Source: Manduca sexta (Eukaryota > Arthropoda > Insecta > Lepidoptera > Sphingidae). Taken from it: a stretch of DNA of 64,000 bases. The notes under the pieces were generated by a model. That model saw only the letters and a program-made list of their open reading frames with translations, searched no databases and was not told the DNA's origin. Below, piece after piece: positions 11,956 to 23,464 of this stretch. The translations under genes and the position numbers were made by a program. The stretch spans positions 9,765,170 through 9,829,169 of the forward strand of contig NC_051134.1 in assembly GCF_014839805.1 (NCBI RefSeq), read 5' to 3'. Each line of letters opens with the position of its first letter. The first letter of the stretch is position 1.

Positions 11956-13368
11956 CGTAGGCTATACAACCGTCGGGTTCAAGGTTTCATTATAATATGA
12001 CGCGCATTCTCGGAGTTTTGCTCTATTTGTATCGTTCGATTGTTTCACGCATCATTAGTGGCATAATTAACTTCTACTGTTTATGTTTATTTATGTTAAA
12101 TCGATTTCATTGCGGATAATCGATTGCAATTCCTCGTAATCGATTTAAGTTTGTAGTCGTTCGAAATTTAAATTGTTTGCGTTAAATTAGTGCGTTCTGA
12201 GGATTTATTTGTAAATGTTTGTTGTTCATGATTTTATTTATTTTAAGGGAGTTTTGAGTCTGGAAATCTTGTTGGCTGATCGAAAAGAAAAAGCAAATCT
12301 GTTACATTAAGACTTATTTCTGCAAGGCAGTGTTAGCACCCTGATCGAGTCTTCCTATTCATTGTCCAAAACTGGCTCCTTACTCTACCACTTAAAACTC
12401 ACATTAAACTGGTCCAGGGTCATAAAAACGGATTAATCGAATACAATCTAATTGACCAACAAAAGGAGCATTATCGGGGCCAAGAAGAAAGCGAATTCAA
12501 AAGTAAAAGTAAAAATATAACCCTTTAAAAACAACCCACGCCTTTCAAATCCATTAAAAACATGATCTCAAACCCTCGAAGGGTAACGAGATCATAAAGC
12601 CCTCGCACGGCCGCTAGGATCGTCTCGGCCCATGAATGTTAATGTCGGCGTATTAACGCACCGGTCAAAGGGGCCCCAATGAAATCTGGATTTATTACAC
12701 CTGGGCGACGGCAATAATGTCCATTTATTGAGGGAAATGTACGATAATGATCTCGTTTCATTGTAGGGTTAACATAAACACGCCTTGTATGAAGTATTGC
12801 TTCGTGTTTGACAAGTTGTGTATAAAAAAAAAGTCATAATTTAACCCGTCGACGTTGGCTTGAAAATAGCCTTTAAGACGGTCCTTACGGTTGCAAACAT
12901 GTTCTTACTTCGAATTGAGTTTTGCCCTAAATTATTTCGGTGTCACATATTTCATATTTGGAACAAATATTTGCGGTTCATTCAACACATTTTTTGAACG
13001 TACAACAATTTTGGTTGACCCTCCGTTTCTCTGCTGGTTGTTCAAAACAGGAAATATCTCTTTCTTATCCAGAATGGCAAAACGAGAAAATAACTCGCCT
13101 GAAAAAACAAACCCAATGCCTGAGTTGTACTTTGAATTAGTGTGTAAATAAAATTTGGCAAACATAGATATTATGTCGGTGGGAAACAAAGGTATATGGT
13201 GCTGATGCTGACCTTTCTATCCATAGACCCTCGACCCCCATAACACGGGATCGGATGATCCAGTTAACGAAGGTTGACAGTCTCACTTTTGATGAGATTT
13301 TACGCGAGCCAGAATAATGTCACGCGATTATTATGATGGATAATTTATATAAATATATCTGGGTTAAT
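11956..13368. other. No gene seen
   Basis: Several AATCGATT motifs cluster at 12100-12150. Overlapping frames at 12891-13189 on both strands have no supporting motif. Confidence 0.5.
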
Positions 13369-13632
13369 TATTAATAATACCAGCCCTGTATTATATACTG
13401 TCCACTCCTGGGCACGGGTCTCCTCTACTACTAAGAGAAATTCGGCTTTTGTCCACCACGCTGGCCTAGTGCGGATTGGTAGACTACACACACCTTCAAA
13501 ATTTCTATAGAAAATTTCTCAGGTATGCAGGTTTTCTAACTATGTTTTCCTTCACTGTTAAAGTTAGCGATAATACACAAAAAATACACACATCACTTTA
13601 ACAAAATCAGAGTTGCGTGTTCTTGGTTTCTA
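13369..13632 (-). mobile_element. SINE family A copy, head lost
   Basis: Reverse copy of the family A body, starting with the ATT-type tail and CAGCCCTGTATTATATACTG. It extends back to the region after the B box, with small internal changes; the tRNA-like head is not recognisable. Confidence 0.8.
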
Positions 13633-13639
13633 TAGTAAG

Positions 13640-15390
13640 GTTGACAGGAAATTAAGAGGACCGTTTCGATAGCAAGTCATTCGGGTTTATTCCTTCACCG
13701 CTCAAAGTCATAAAATGTGCAAAACTGTCGATACTCATTTACAGGGATAAATGACATGTGAGGATGATATAGTCCTTTTTCTGATAGAAACGTAAACTTC
13801 TATATTCCCATCAATACTGTACACTATCACGGCACATTATCGCATAACAATCCAAACAACACAAAGTGAAACCATAATGATGGTGAAGAGCGCGGGTCTA
13901 TTTACGAGAAACGATGGTTTCGCGTGACGGATGTGTGAGCGACGTCGCGCTACGCCCGCACTTTGATTCAATTCGCGACACCACATGGCGTAATGCGCTC
14001 ATCAGACTGCGGCCACTAAACCATAGATATTCGATCCATCATAGATAAGATTTTTTATTTTGCGAGCATCGGGATCTACGCCACAACGGCGCGATTATTG
14101 ACAAATACTTTTAATTCTTCAAACATTGGCGATATTATTTCCGTATACACGGTACAAGTTCTGAGAGAATGAAAAAATGAAGGGAATGAAAGGTATTTGC
14201 GTTTTTGAAGTTTGAGTACAGGAATTGCGTCCAATTATCAATATGGAGTTACTGTAAATATGGATTACTTGTCGCATGGTAGGCTACTACTATAAACCTT
14301 CCGCATAACACCTCGAACGCAGGAAGTTTAGGAGAAGCTGGAAACCAGCGCTGCTCGGAACTACTCTCCTAGTCAGCATGAGCTCAGCCGCTTCCTTTTG
14401 CTTTTAAATTATAAAATTTTACTGTGCTTTATAACAATAGATGTAACTAGATAATAAGGCAATAAACGGGGTTGGTTTTTTTTTATTTTTAAAACGCCTT
14501 TTAAAATTAAGAAGTTAGTCCTTACAAGATAACAACTGACATACTTGAAAAATAAAACTAACTCAATTAACTACCAGTTGTAGCACCGAGTAAGAATTCA
14601 GAACTAAAGCAACAAACTGATATATAATGCGTTTTGAAAGTTTTAAGTCGGTTCTTTATAGCATTAGTTAGAAACTTTCCAACGATAAACAAACAATTCA
14701 AAATGGGTCACTGCGGGAATTAGATTTGACCTGTTATTCGATAGTTTAATTGTATCGGATACCAATTAGGAGAAATAAATATTTGCATATCCTATTTGTC
14801 GACAAGTTACATAATTACTTTTATCAATGGAGCTCGAATACTATTGGGTTTTAATGTGCCAAGCGGTATTAGAAATGCCTTATAATTGAACTACTGGAAG
14901 CGCACTTCTTTTAATCCTGACATATTTGCAGGAATGGCGGACGTATTTTGTCTTTTTCAATTCATTAACACTAACTGGTGTACGCAAAATTGGATAATGT
15001 GTTCGATATGGCTAGAGGTTTTCCCACCAATGAGGCAGGATGACATATAGAAACTCGGAGAAGTACACTATAGTATTGTATTTGATTTGAATGACATTGT
15101 TGCCAGAATTAGTGAGAAATATGAGACATAAATAAAATATAATGTCTCAGAATGACTTGCATTGTTTTCGATAGTTTTGCTACCGTTTATAGGCATAACG
15201 TCAGGTGAGTTGCTTGTTTGCTTCACCATTCATTTATAACGAAAGTATGAGTGTATTATTATATTAAAACTTACAGTAGCTGCCAGTAGTGAGAGTGTAA
15301 TTTTTGAAAATGTAACCAGAATCAAATAAATTGCAATGGCAATTCAACAGAAAACAAAAACTAAGACAAAAATAAATAAACTTAAAGGGG
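13640..15390. other. No gene seen
   Basis: AT-rich, with a CG-richer stretch at 13880-14020. No repeat family or exon recognised. Confidence 0.55.
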
Positions 15391-15391
15391 A

Positions 15392-15525
15392 AGCCGGTAG
15401 GAATCTGGTTTGTATGGACTATAAATGCTTCGCCATTGGTAGCTGCTGGTTTCATGGCCGCATCGCTAGTGGACTGTGACAAATGTCGCCTCAGGTAAAA
15501 TTGCTCGTTGACGGGCACGTGCCGA
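15392..15525 (+). repeat. Interspersed repeat family F
   Basis: GGGGAAGCCGGTAGGAATCT, then GCTGGTTTCATGGCCGCATC, then GTCGCCTCAGGTAAAATTGC. Shorter relatives lie at 17750-17830 (GAGAAGCTGGTAAGAATCGG) and 7888-7918 (GGAAGCCGAAATCGGGTTAT). The open frame on the minus strand here (15264-15551) is a by-product. Confidence 0.6.
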
Positions 15526-15529
15526 TGTG

Positions 15530-17490
15530 TTTTTTCTTTTTTTTTGCACAAAGTAGAAAGTGCTGCAATGACAAAGTTACTTGTAGATTTGTCACTTTTA
15601 TTTTAGCTCCACTTTTGTCCGAAAACTTTCGCACGTTGTAGAAGTTTTTACCGTACAACGTGATTGTCGATAATGTTGACAGATTTATGTTTTTAATAAC
15701 AATGCATGGTTAGCAGAGTGCACAGCTTGGCGTTTCTAATTCGGGGTCAGTGGGAAGAATTGACTTTTCTTGAATGTGGGTAGAACATTCTTGCCAGCTC
15801 GCTCTAATAAAAAAAACTTCTTTCGAGGAGTACAATATGTGAACTTTTTGATTCCGATGCATTCTAAATGTTTGCAAATCATTCAATTCAAATCTGGAAT
15901 CAAACCTCTGGCCTTTCGTTTCGTAACCAACTATTTCCAATCAACAATTTGCATCATCAAAACACAAAAAGATTTCTCTCTTATAACATCGTTACTCAGC
16001 AAAAAAGTAACAAAAAAATACAATACGATCATTTTCAATACGATTAATATCGGATTGCGTAAGTCACTGTCGATGGTAACGTTGACATTGCAGCGATGTA
16101 CCGCGCCTCCTGAGTTATGTAACATCTGAGATGTGGTTTTGGGAAGCAGAGCTGTCAGCGATTTTGGCGCGGCAAATTTCTTAGTTCGGGGTAGAAACTG
16201 TGTTTAGAGACCATAAAACCTTTTTGTTTCACCCGAATGTATCCAAAAGTAGTGTAAAATTAGTGCAACATTACTTCAAAGTAAATGGTGCTTTAAGAAG
16301 GTATTTTTTTGTCATCTGTGCTTAGCCCACGCCACGAACGTCTAAACTAATGTGAGGTTGGCCAGACACTTTGATTTCAATAATGTTGCAGATGTATCAG
16401 GCATATAGTTATGAACCATGAAATAGTTTACGTGGCTGGCTTGCGAAATTTCACTACTCGCTCCTTTAGTCAATAAATCCAAACCCCACCCAAATAGGTA
16501 TCGTTTCCGCCGACTAATGTAGCGTGATGTTTAGCCGTGTCTACCCCGCAGGGACAGTGGCGTGATGCGGTAATATCACACCGCGTCCGGAAGCTAATGG
16601 GGTTACAGTATACCGCGATAATGTGACAACGCGGGTCAGGTTACTGTTGGCGGGTTTAATTAATGATTGATTTGGATTAGGGGAGTATGTCTTGGGGTTT
16701 GTTTCCTTGGTGGTTCGTTTAGGACCGGCATTATCTATTTGGGGCGGGCTGGGAGAAATATTTTATTGCGCTCCTCTTTTTTCTGGCCAATTTTTTTTGG
16801 TGCCTCGGAAGTTTTTACTTGTGACGCCTTTCTAGACGGCTTCCCTAGGACCTTACGGCCTAAGGAATACGATCAGCCCACTCCACCCTAAAGATGCTAA
16901 AGGCACCGCGGCCACCTACGAGCCTTCTCCAGTCTCCACATAAGGTCAGAGAACGCCTCCCGACCCTTGGCACCTGGAGCGGCCGCTCCGTTCGCCCTAC
17001 GGAAGAGCCGGCCCTGGGTTAGTTTGAGGTGTTTAGCTGTAGGTTGATTTAATAGTACTGTTAATTCGGTGACAAAAACTATTATAAACTCTTAAAGAAA
17101 ACAGGCGATGCGACATAATATTATTGTTATTTATTAACATCCTTTTCCATACATTCTTATCAAATATATTTGCAATATTTCTTCCCTTCTAAATGTAGGA
17201 ATAGATATTTCATAAACCTTTTAAGACTCATCATATATTTATTATTTATTTACATCCATAATGTATTTACATACTATTACGACTGCACGAGTATAGACCT
17301 TCTGGGAAACAAAATAAATATTTGCTTACTCACCTATTACTGAGTTCTGTTTGACCCGCGGGACGTCACAAAACTAAGAGCTTGTTTTTTTGAATATGCA
17401 CACAGTAACAATAAGTCGCAGTGGTTGATTTCCTCGAAAGGCTGACAACGCTGCAATGGCTAAAGATGAAATTTTACAAAAGGGAACTCG
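15530..17490. other. No gene seen
   Basis: A small hairpin (CACGTTGTA and TACAACGTG) at about 15632-15660. Frames at 15710-16129 overlap on both strands and show no motif. GC-rich block 16500-17017 is probably repeat-derived. Confidence 0.5.
17000..17017 (-). repeat. Possible hAT-type terminal repeat relic
   Basis: The reverse strand begins CAGGGCCGGCTCTTCC, a form common at hAT ends, at the edge of a GC-rich block (16850-17017). No matching left end or 8-bp TSD was found. Confidence 0.3.
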
Positions 17491-17502
17491 ACACAACATA
17501 TA

Positions 17503-17675
17503 ATAATAAATAATAATAATATCAGCCCTGTATTATATACTCGCCCACTGCTGAGCACGGGCCTCCTCTACTACTGAGAGGGATTAGGCCTTAGTCCACC
17601 ACGCTGGCCTAGTGCGGATTGGTAGACTTCACACACCTTCGAAATTCCTATAGAGAACTTCTTAGGTATGCAGGT
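17503..17675 (-). mobile_element. SINE family A, 5'-truncated, TSD CACAACATATA
   Basis: Only the 3' half of the SINE is present (tail, CCACGCTGGCCTAGTGCGG, up to TATGCAGG). It is flanked by a perfect 11-bp duplication, CACAACATATA, at 17492-17502 and 17676-17686, so it was already truncated when it inserted, as in LINE-driven retroposition. Confidence 0.9.
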
Positions 17676-17689
17676 CACAACATATAGCC

Positions 17690-18700
17690 ACAACTAATAT
17701 TCATAAAGGCGATATGCAAGTTGTTCCAATGATAATTAGAATCTAACTACATAAAGAGAAGCTGGTAAGAATCGGGTTGTATAGACCCTTCGCGAGTGCT
17801 AGGCTGGAAACATGACTGCGCTTGTGGTATAGTCATTTAGAGAATGAATAATTTACGCGATCTTTTTTATGACAATCAATTCCCTATCGCACATATATGA
17901 GGAGACTGAAATCAATTTAGACATAAGAACTAATAATTACAAAATTCACTAAAACTTCTGTCATACCTTTCATTTATTATTTCTAATACCCATCATATTA
18001 ACTTATAATACGCATATTTGCACGAAAATAAATTAGATATACATTTGTTGCATTATTTTATAACAGTCTAGTAAAAGGAAAAATATTAACGCAACACTTG
18101 AATCAATATTGAAACGAGATTTATGTTAACCGAGCGGCTATATCAGACGGTTTCCTGTGCCGATTAAGTTACGTTCAAGCTTTAATGAAACAATATGACA
18201 CAACCGGTTCCAGGGTTTTATCTAACTGACATAAGGAAGTGCCCGGCTCGCCCGCCGCGCCCGTCTCGTCCAGTGAAAGTTGTTTTACACCAAATTACTA
18301 AATGAGGCGTTTTTATTAATTTAATTAATGTTCGCTTCGTTTGATTGACTTTGTTTGTTTTGATTAACCGGTTCAAGTTAATTATGGATTACGATGCGAT
18401 GGATATCGCACGAATGACGTTTGCCAAAATGCGCTGCTACCCCCGTCGGGCGTAGGAAAAACATATCTACATACATGGTATATTTGCAAGTCTATTGATG
18501 ATATAATGATTATAATCAATACGTAATAGGCAACATAAATTTTATTTTTTAGAATCTGCTTCATGAGTGTTTACTTTTTGATTTAACTTGTCGCGCCGAC
18601 TGAAAAAATACCTATTATAATTAATTCTGAACGGTATTATCGCAGGAAAGATCTGCGAAAAACAATATAAAGTTAAGCGCCAAGTTGCGAAATAGTTTTT
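17690..18700. other. No gene seen; upstream intron of AGAP expected
   Basis: 17750-17830 is a family F relic. If the exon at 18824 is internal, this is intron. No earlier AGAP exon recognised. Confidence 0.5.
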
Positions 18701-18706
18701 TTTATA

Positions 18707-18717
18707 AAGCGCCACCT
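18707..18717 (-). promoter_or_regulatory. CTCF-like motif AGGTGGCGCTT
   Basis: Reverse strand reads AGGTGGCGCTT, matching the insect CTCF core AGGTGGCGC as I recall it. It pairs with 18762-18772 as an inverted repeat with a 44-nt spacer, 107 bp upstream of the first AGAP exon. Confidence 0.4.
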
Positions 18718-18761
18718 GTTAGCTTTTAGTAACAACTTTGCTAGTTGGAATATTTACCGAT

Positions 18762-18772
18762 AGGTGGCGCTT
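18762..18772 (+). promoter_or_regulatory. CTCF-like motif AGGTGGCGCTT
   Basis: Forward copy of the motif, 51 bp before the AGAP exon acceptor region begins. Confidence 0.4.
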
Positions 18773-18823
18773 GTATCACGAATCTGACTTCATGTACTAA
18801 AATATTCCTTTCTATCTTTACAG

Positions 18824-18970
18824 ATTCCTTCGTAAACAGCCAAGAATGGACCGCGTCACGGGGCGTAACGGAGCTGCGGGTCGGTGTACTGGGATCACCT
18901 GACAGCGGTAAATCGGCATTAGTGCATCGGTACTTAACGGGGGCTTACATGCAAGAGGAAAGCCCTGAAG
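18824..18970 (+). CDS. CenG1A: Centaurin-gamma/AGAP Arf-GAP, internal exon with P-loop
   Basis: Internal coding exon of an AGAP-family Arf GTPase-activating protein (GTPase-like, PH, Arf-GAP and ankyrin domains; membrane traffic and actin regulation). The acceptor is a pyrimidine-rich stretch ending in CAG at 18821-18823; the donor is GTAAGT at 18971. The exon enters at codon position 2 and leaves after one base of a Gly codon. The reading contains SFVNSQEWT, which matches the AGAP segment just before the GLD, then [19 protein letters not shown] with the Walker A pattern GxxxxGKS, then [14 protein letters not shown]. From memory, all of these are near-invariant in fly and vertebrate AGAPs; the loop residues SPD differ from the usual NLS/NLA. 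In some insects this gene has a long, multi-exon 5' part; no upstream coding exon was recognised here. Family assignment is firm, the exact orthologue name less so. Confidence 0.88.
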
Positions 18971-19193
18971 GTAAGTTCATATTCGAGTATAGTGCCACCT
19001 AGTGTCGAATGGATGTATTATATGACTTGGTGTGTCATGCGTACTAAATGTCGCTGAACTTAAATGTAGTTTCAAATATAGCCAACAGGAGGCATTAAAT
19101 TCAAGTTTGTCATTTCGCCGCTAGATGTCTCTATAATTGTAATTTGCTGTGGAGCTACTAGGCGTCACTTTAAAGTTAAACTACTCTCATAAC

Positions 19194-19203
19194 AGGTGGC
19201 GCT
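19194..19203 (+). promoter_or_regulatory. CTCF-like motif AGGTGGCGCT
   Basis: In the intron between the two AGAP exons. A near match (GTGCCACCTAG, reverse) lies at 18992-19002 just after the first exon's donor. Confidence 0.4.
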
Positions 19204-19850
19204 ATCAGCCGATAACAAAGGCTTAGTTCACCGACCCCGCTTGGGTAATGCGCTGATAAAGCCCATACAAACGTTTTATTCGTGTGTAGGACAGAGGACT
19301 CGAACCATTTGTTTGCACACGTTCAATGAGTCCTCTCGGGCACTGAGCATACGAGTCACAACGCTTCGAGTTATTAGACAATTATATTTGCCTAGCAGTG
19401 TTTACAAGCTCCATCAGTATAATATTATTATTGCGATGTAGCTATCTAAAGCGTATGTTTCGAGATTGATTGGATATTTAGGGTGTGGATAGCTAATTGT
19501 CTGGGAGATGCAAGAGTTGGGATACTTGTGAGAGGGAACAATGCTACTTATCCTCTCAAATCAAGTACTTACCAATTACAAATATGTATTTTATTACAAA
19601 GAAATGCTCTCTAACATAAATAGAGAGACATTTTAAAATATCTTCTGTGGCCACTTTGCCTCTATTTTGGCCAATTCTTTTCGTCACAAGAATGTTAGCC
19701 TCTAACGAGTCCGAATTATCATGCACCACCTTCAGGTTGACTAGTAAAGAATGCCTATGGCATAAAGTCTGCCTGTATAAGTACTTTTGTATATGAAGTG
19801 CTAAAAAAATAAATAAAATAAACAATAAACTTAAAAATTGTTTGTTGTAG

Positions 19851-19936
19851 GCGGTCGCTTCAAGAAGGAAGTTATTATTGACGGACACAGCTACCTTCTG
19901 CTCATACGCGACGAGGGAGGCTCTCCGGAAATGCAG
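19851..19936 (+). CDS. CenG1A: Centaurin-gamma/AGAP Arf-GAP, next internal exon
   Basis: Second exon, after an intron of about 880 bp. The acceptor is TTTGTTGTAG ending at 19850 and the donor is GTAAAT at 19937. It completes the split Gly codon and reads 28 residues: [20 protein letters not shown] then EGGSPEMQ. This corresponds to the GLD segment that follows the P-loop in AGAP proteins and ends in phase 0 after Gln, where I recall the human gene also having an intron. The next expected exon (the segment beginning F-x-x-WVDAV) was not found by eye in the remaining 44 kb of the window. An opposite-strand open frame at 19556-19888 overlaps this exon and is a shadow. Confidence 0.88.
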
Positions 19937-21000
19937 GTAAATGTTTCAATAGAACAGGAATTAATTTTACTAATTAAATAACAAAGTGACAAAACTTGAA
20001 AATTTCACGATGAAATTCATTTTGCGTTTAAATAAAGTCCGAAATAAAGCATTCGGAGTTCGGACTCACATAAACAAATTTCGATTTTCTATAGATTTTA
20101 TGTTTGTTTACCTCTTCGACGATAAAAGCATTATATTATGTATGTATACGAATTATCAGAAAAAAAAAACCCTCCGCCTAAGCCCAGAGTGTTTTCATAA
20201 ATTTCAAATGAGTATCGATTTTCCATCAACTTTGTAGTCTGTTAAAAATTAACCAGTACGATTCCAATACAATATGTAAGTAGCATAGCATAGCGAAGGG
20301 ATAACGTACATTATAACCATTGGTGGGGGGACCACCCACTCTCATTACTACCCCCATAATTGGCATATAAATATGAAATCGATCAAATCACCGATGAAAT
20401 ATTCAAAGATGTTTTACAGATATACAATGTTCATAGAAATGACATTTTTGAACAGGAATGTGCTACTTATGCTACAGTAAGATTTTGCACATAAATTATA
20501 ATTTATTGCAATATTATTGATTGATTATTGAGTACATGATTTAGGCACAAATTTTGGAGTGCAATCTAGATTAAGTCCTAACCGTAGCTATAGTCATTAT
20601 TACAAGTTTTGTTTGTATTCTGTATCTTAAATACAAGGTTTTTAAGTCTATTGGAATTTAGAGCTGATGGAGAAAGATTCTAAGAGATCCATCTGGAAAG
20701 ATACTTTTACTATATACTCGATATATATCATAGATAGATATAGTTATATAGGTTTCGACGATTATATTGACTTGGGAATCAGTCTCTTGTATGAGAGAAT
20801 CTGACTAGATACAATAGCAAAAAAAAGTCACATAGTCAATGTCTATTTCTGCGATAAATTGGCATTATGGAGCGTGACATTTCTGCAATGTTTTTAAAAG
20901 GACTCTGGGTCCCAATAAGGGTAATATGCGATCAGTTTCGGCATTATATACATCTTAGAATATGCTTAAAATTTAAAAAAGATAATTCAGTTCCCTTTTA
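19937..21000. other. AGAP intron, nothing recognised
   Basis: AT-rich, with a short TAGCATAGCATAGCG run near 20281 and no exon-like frame. Confidence 0.55.
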
Positions 21001-21014
21001 TTTCTTAACATTAC

Positions 21015-21273
21015 ACAACAACAACAACATCACGCATTTAATCCCCGAAGGGGTATGCAGAGGCGCAATCAGGGCACCCACTTTTCGCCAAGTGTGTTCA
21101 GTCCCATGATGTGATAGGGGCGAGCCTATCGCAATATCAGGCACAAATTCCAGACTCCGGGCTGATACTGAGCAGAAAAACCCAAATATCACTTTGCCCG
21201 ACTCTGCGTTCAAACCCAGGACCTCAGAGCGCCGCCGTACCGCGCATGCAGTACAACTACGCCACCGAGGCAG
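21015..21273 (-). mobile_element. tRNA-derived SINE (family B), full length, TSD TCTTAACATTAC
   Basis: In the minus sense: GACTGCCTCGGTGGCG head (A box), B box GGTTTGAACGCAG region, body with TATCAGCCCGGAGTCTGGAA and CCTATCACATCATGGGAC, and a (TTG)n tail. The 12-bp duplication TCTTAACATTAC at 21003-21014 and 21274-21285 is perfect, so insertion was recent. Confidence 0.9.
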
Positions 21274-21569
21274 TCTTAACATTACTTCTTCTATAATTCA
21301 CAATAGCGTCTCGGTACAAGCGAACACGACATGGAGCCATCGCGTGCGAGCTGCACACGAATGTTCATGCATTCGTAAATTACATGCGAGGGGAGACAGG
21401 GGGATGACTTGTCTGTACACAAGTACACAAGTGTTTCGAAATTCGTTTGACCCAGTATCGGATGTGTGTTTCCACTATAGGGATGCTTACGATACGTTAT
21501 AGCGAGTAATATTATTAAAATTTCGTAATCACGTCATTGTTTATTAATATCGCAGGGTAAGGAACACAA

Positions 21570-22070
21570 CCGCCCTGTGGACTGGGGGCGTTTGGAGAAT
21601 TCCACCACGGTATCCCCTGCCTGTCGTAAAAGGCGACTAATAGGGGCCATTCGGGGGGGTCGCCGGCGGCCAGCAGGGGGCTGTTCGCCGCTGGTGTAGG
21701 CTGTGCATGTTTAGCACATTGTGGTGACCCCCGGGATAGACGGCAGTGTGTAGTTGGCTTCATGCTGCCGTAGACGCCGAGGGCGTCCTTCGGTGCGCGG
21801 GGGCTTCTAAGAACCCCCCCCCCCCCTCCCATAGGAGACGGGCCGCAAGGTGGAACGAGGTGGACAAGGACGAAGACTTAGACAACTCTGTCAGAGGAAG
21901 CCCGCAGCCGTTCCTAATGCGCCGAAGAGGGCCACCGCGGAGTTCGGCGGAATCCGGGCGGCTCAATGCCGGGCCGTATGGCACGGTTACCCCAGCATAA
22001 CCGCTCAGTCACCTCCCACGAAGGCTGGGCGGTAGTAATAAGAGACATTCTCCGCGAAACCAAAAAAAAA
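21570..22070 (+). mobile_element. GC-rich 0.5-kb retroposon with poly(A), 16-bp TSD
   Basis: The 16-mer AGGGTAAGGAACACAA occurs at 21554-21569 and 22071-22086. The insert ends in a short poly(A) (about 22062-22071). It contains the common lepidopteran repeat motif CTGCCTGTCGTAAAAGGCGA and a C13-like tract near 21815-21830. Open frames on both strands are by-products of high GC. The poly(A) and long TSD show LINE machinery; it may be a non-autonomous derivative of an R1-like LINE, which is an inference. Confidence 0.85.
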
Positions 22071-22086
22071 AGGGTAAGGAACACAA

Positions 22087-23460
22087 GGCCAAAGGGCAAG
22101 TGTCTATAGACGGTCATGTTCATAGAATTGTCGGGCGACCGGCTTGTTCGTCTTCGTCTTCTGAAGGACAAAAAATTAATTTACTGAGATTAGATTAAAT
22201 TAACTTAAATTCGTGAATATGTAGTAAAGCTTATCCCTTGTCTCTTTATGTAGAATTAATGAAACTTTTTAAACAAATACGTGTGTCATTCAGTCTTACT
22301 TATAAACTTGTTTTAGCGTTAAGAGGTGATTAAGAATTGCTTAAAGAGCTGTCAAAAACAGCACCGGTTTCCTGATTTAAATCTTATTAAGAGGCAAGAT
22401 TGCGGGTTTTAGCTTACAGCTTATCGAGTTAATTGGTGTTTTAACTACGCATAGCTTTGCGAATTTTTTATAAGTAAGACTGATTAACTATATATTTTAC
22501 AAGCATAATATAACACAAGCAAAAGCTCTCCCGATGTCGTGGATTGCCGAACGATGTCGGCCGACAACGGAAACGCACCGCGCGCCAGGATGCTCCTATC
22601 GATTTGCGCTATAAAAGGGGAATTTGTCGGTTAACAGACGTTTTACGTTATTTAAAGCCGTCGGTAATGTTTTATGTTCGTGCCTTCTTGTACTCAACGA
22701 GCTATTGCGGTTTCTAAGGATTTACAAGTATGTAACAAATGGTTGAGATAATTTTATAAGGGTAGAGTTTTGTTTTTCTATGTGGTTGGAGGTAGGCCTA
22801 AGGGTATTAATTCACTTCATGATAAATGGTCATAGTCATTATATGTTATTCATTTATGTATGATTGATGGACTTAATAAGATAATGAAATAAAATGAACA
22901 CATTGTTCAAAGAATTTTGCATACTTTGCCTGATGTTTGTGGAGGAAAGGGGTTTGTGAAAGCGGCAGGATATTTCCACTGCAATAGTGGGAGATTGCAA
23001 TGATTCTTACCGGTCGACATCGCATTCAAAGAACACGTTACAATCATCAGGGCGAAGTACGAATGTAGCCAATTTGTGTTCTAGAATAATAAAAAATGAA
23101 TAAATGCGATACATTTTCAAGATGCTTGATTATTTGTTAGAAGTGTACATCAACAAAACACACGACAGGAGTTGGTGCTACGTGTGGAACTACAATAATT
23201 AGGGCAAAGATTTCCCAAGCGAAACGTTTCGTAGAAAGTATCTCCATTTAAAAATAGGAGTCCGCTTTTTTTCTCATAATAATCTTCTATGGCCGTCAGA
23301 CGCCAACAATCGCGCTAACTTCAACTCGTTCCGTGTCCTTCTTTTTTCGGTGTTGCCAACAAAAGTAAATGCGAAAACCGCTGTACGGTCTTGAATGAAA
23401 TTTGGCACACTGATAAATCATGATCTGAATTGACATATTTTAATAGAGAGGTTTAAAAGC
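22087..23460. other. No gene seen apart from a TATA candidate
   Basis: Unassigned DNA. The only notable point is the CG-rich stretch and TATAAAAG at 22530-22640. Confidence 0.5.
22610..22617 (+). promoter_or_regulatory. Possible core promoter (TATAAAAG)
   Basis: TATAAAAG sits at the edge of a short GC-rich stretch (22530-22600, many CG). Twenty-five bases on is TTAACAGACG, a weak initiator candidate. No coding exon follows that I can recognise, so this may be chance. Confidence 0.2.
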
Positions 23461-23464
23461 TATA

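Noticed and set aside
15770..16129. 119-codon plus-strand frame
   Set aside because: Overlapped by minus frames, no domain, no splice or conservation evidence.
16500..17017. Complete hAT element
   Set aside because: Only one plausible end; no left end or 8-bp duplication found.
19556..19888. 110-codon minus-strand frame
   Set aside because: Overlaps the conserved AGAP exon on the other strand; AT-biased with no motif.
21515..22171. Several overlapping frames on both strands
   Set aside because: High GC of the retroposon insert leaves all frames open; a homopolymer C tract interrupts them.
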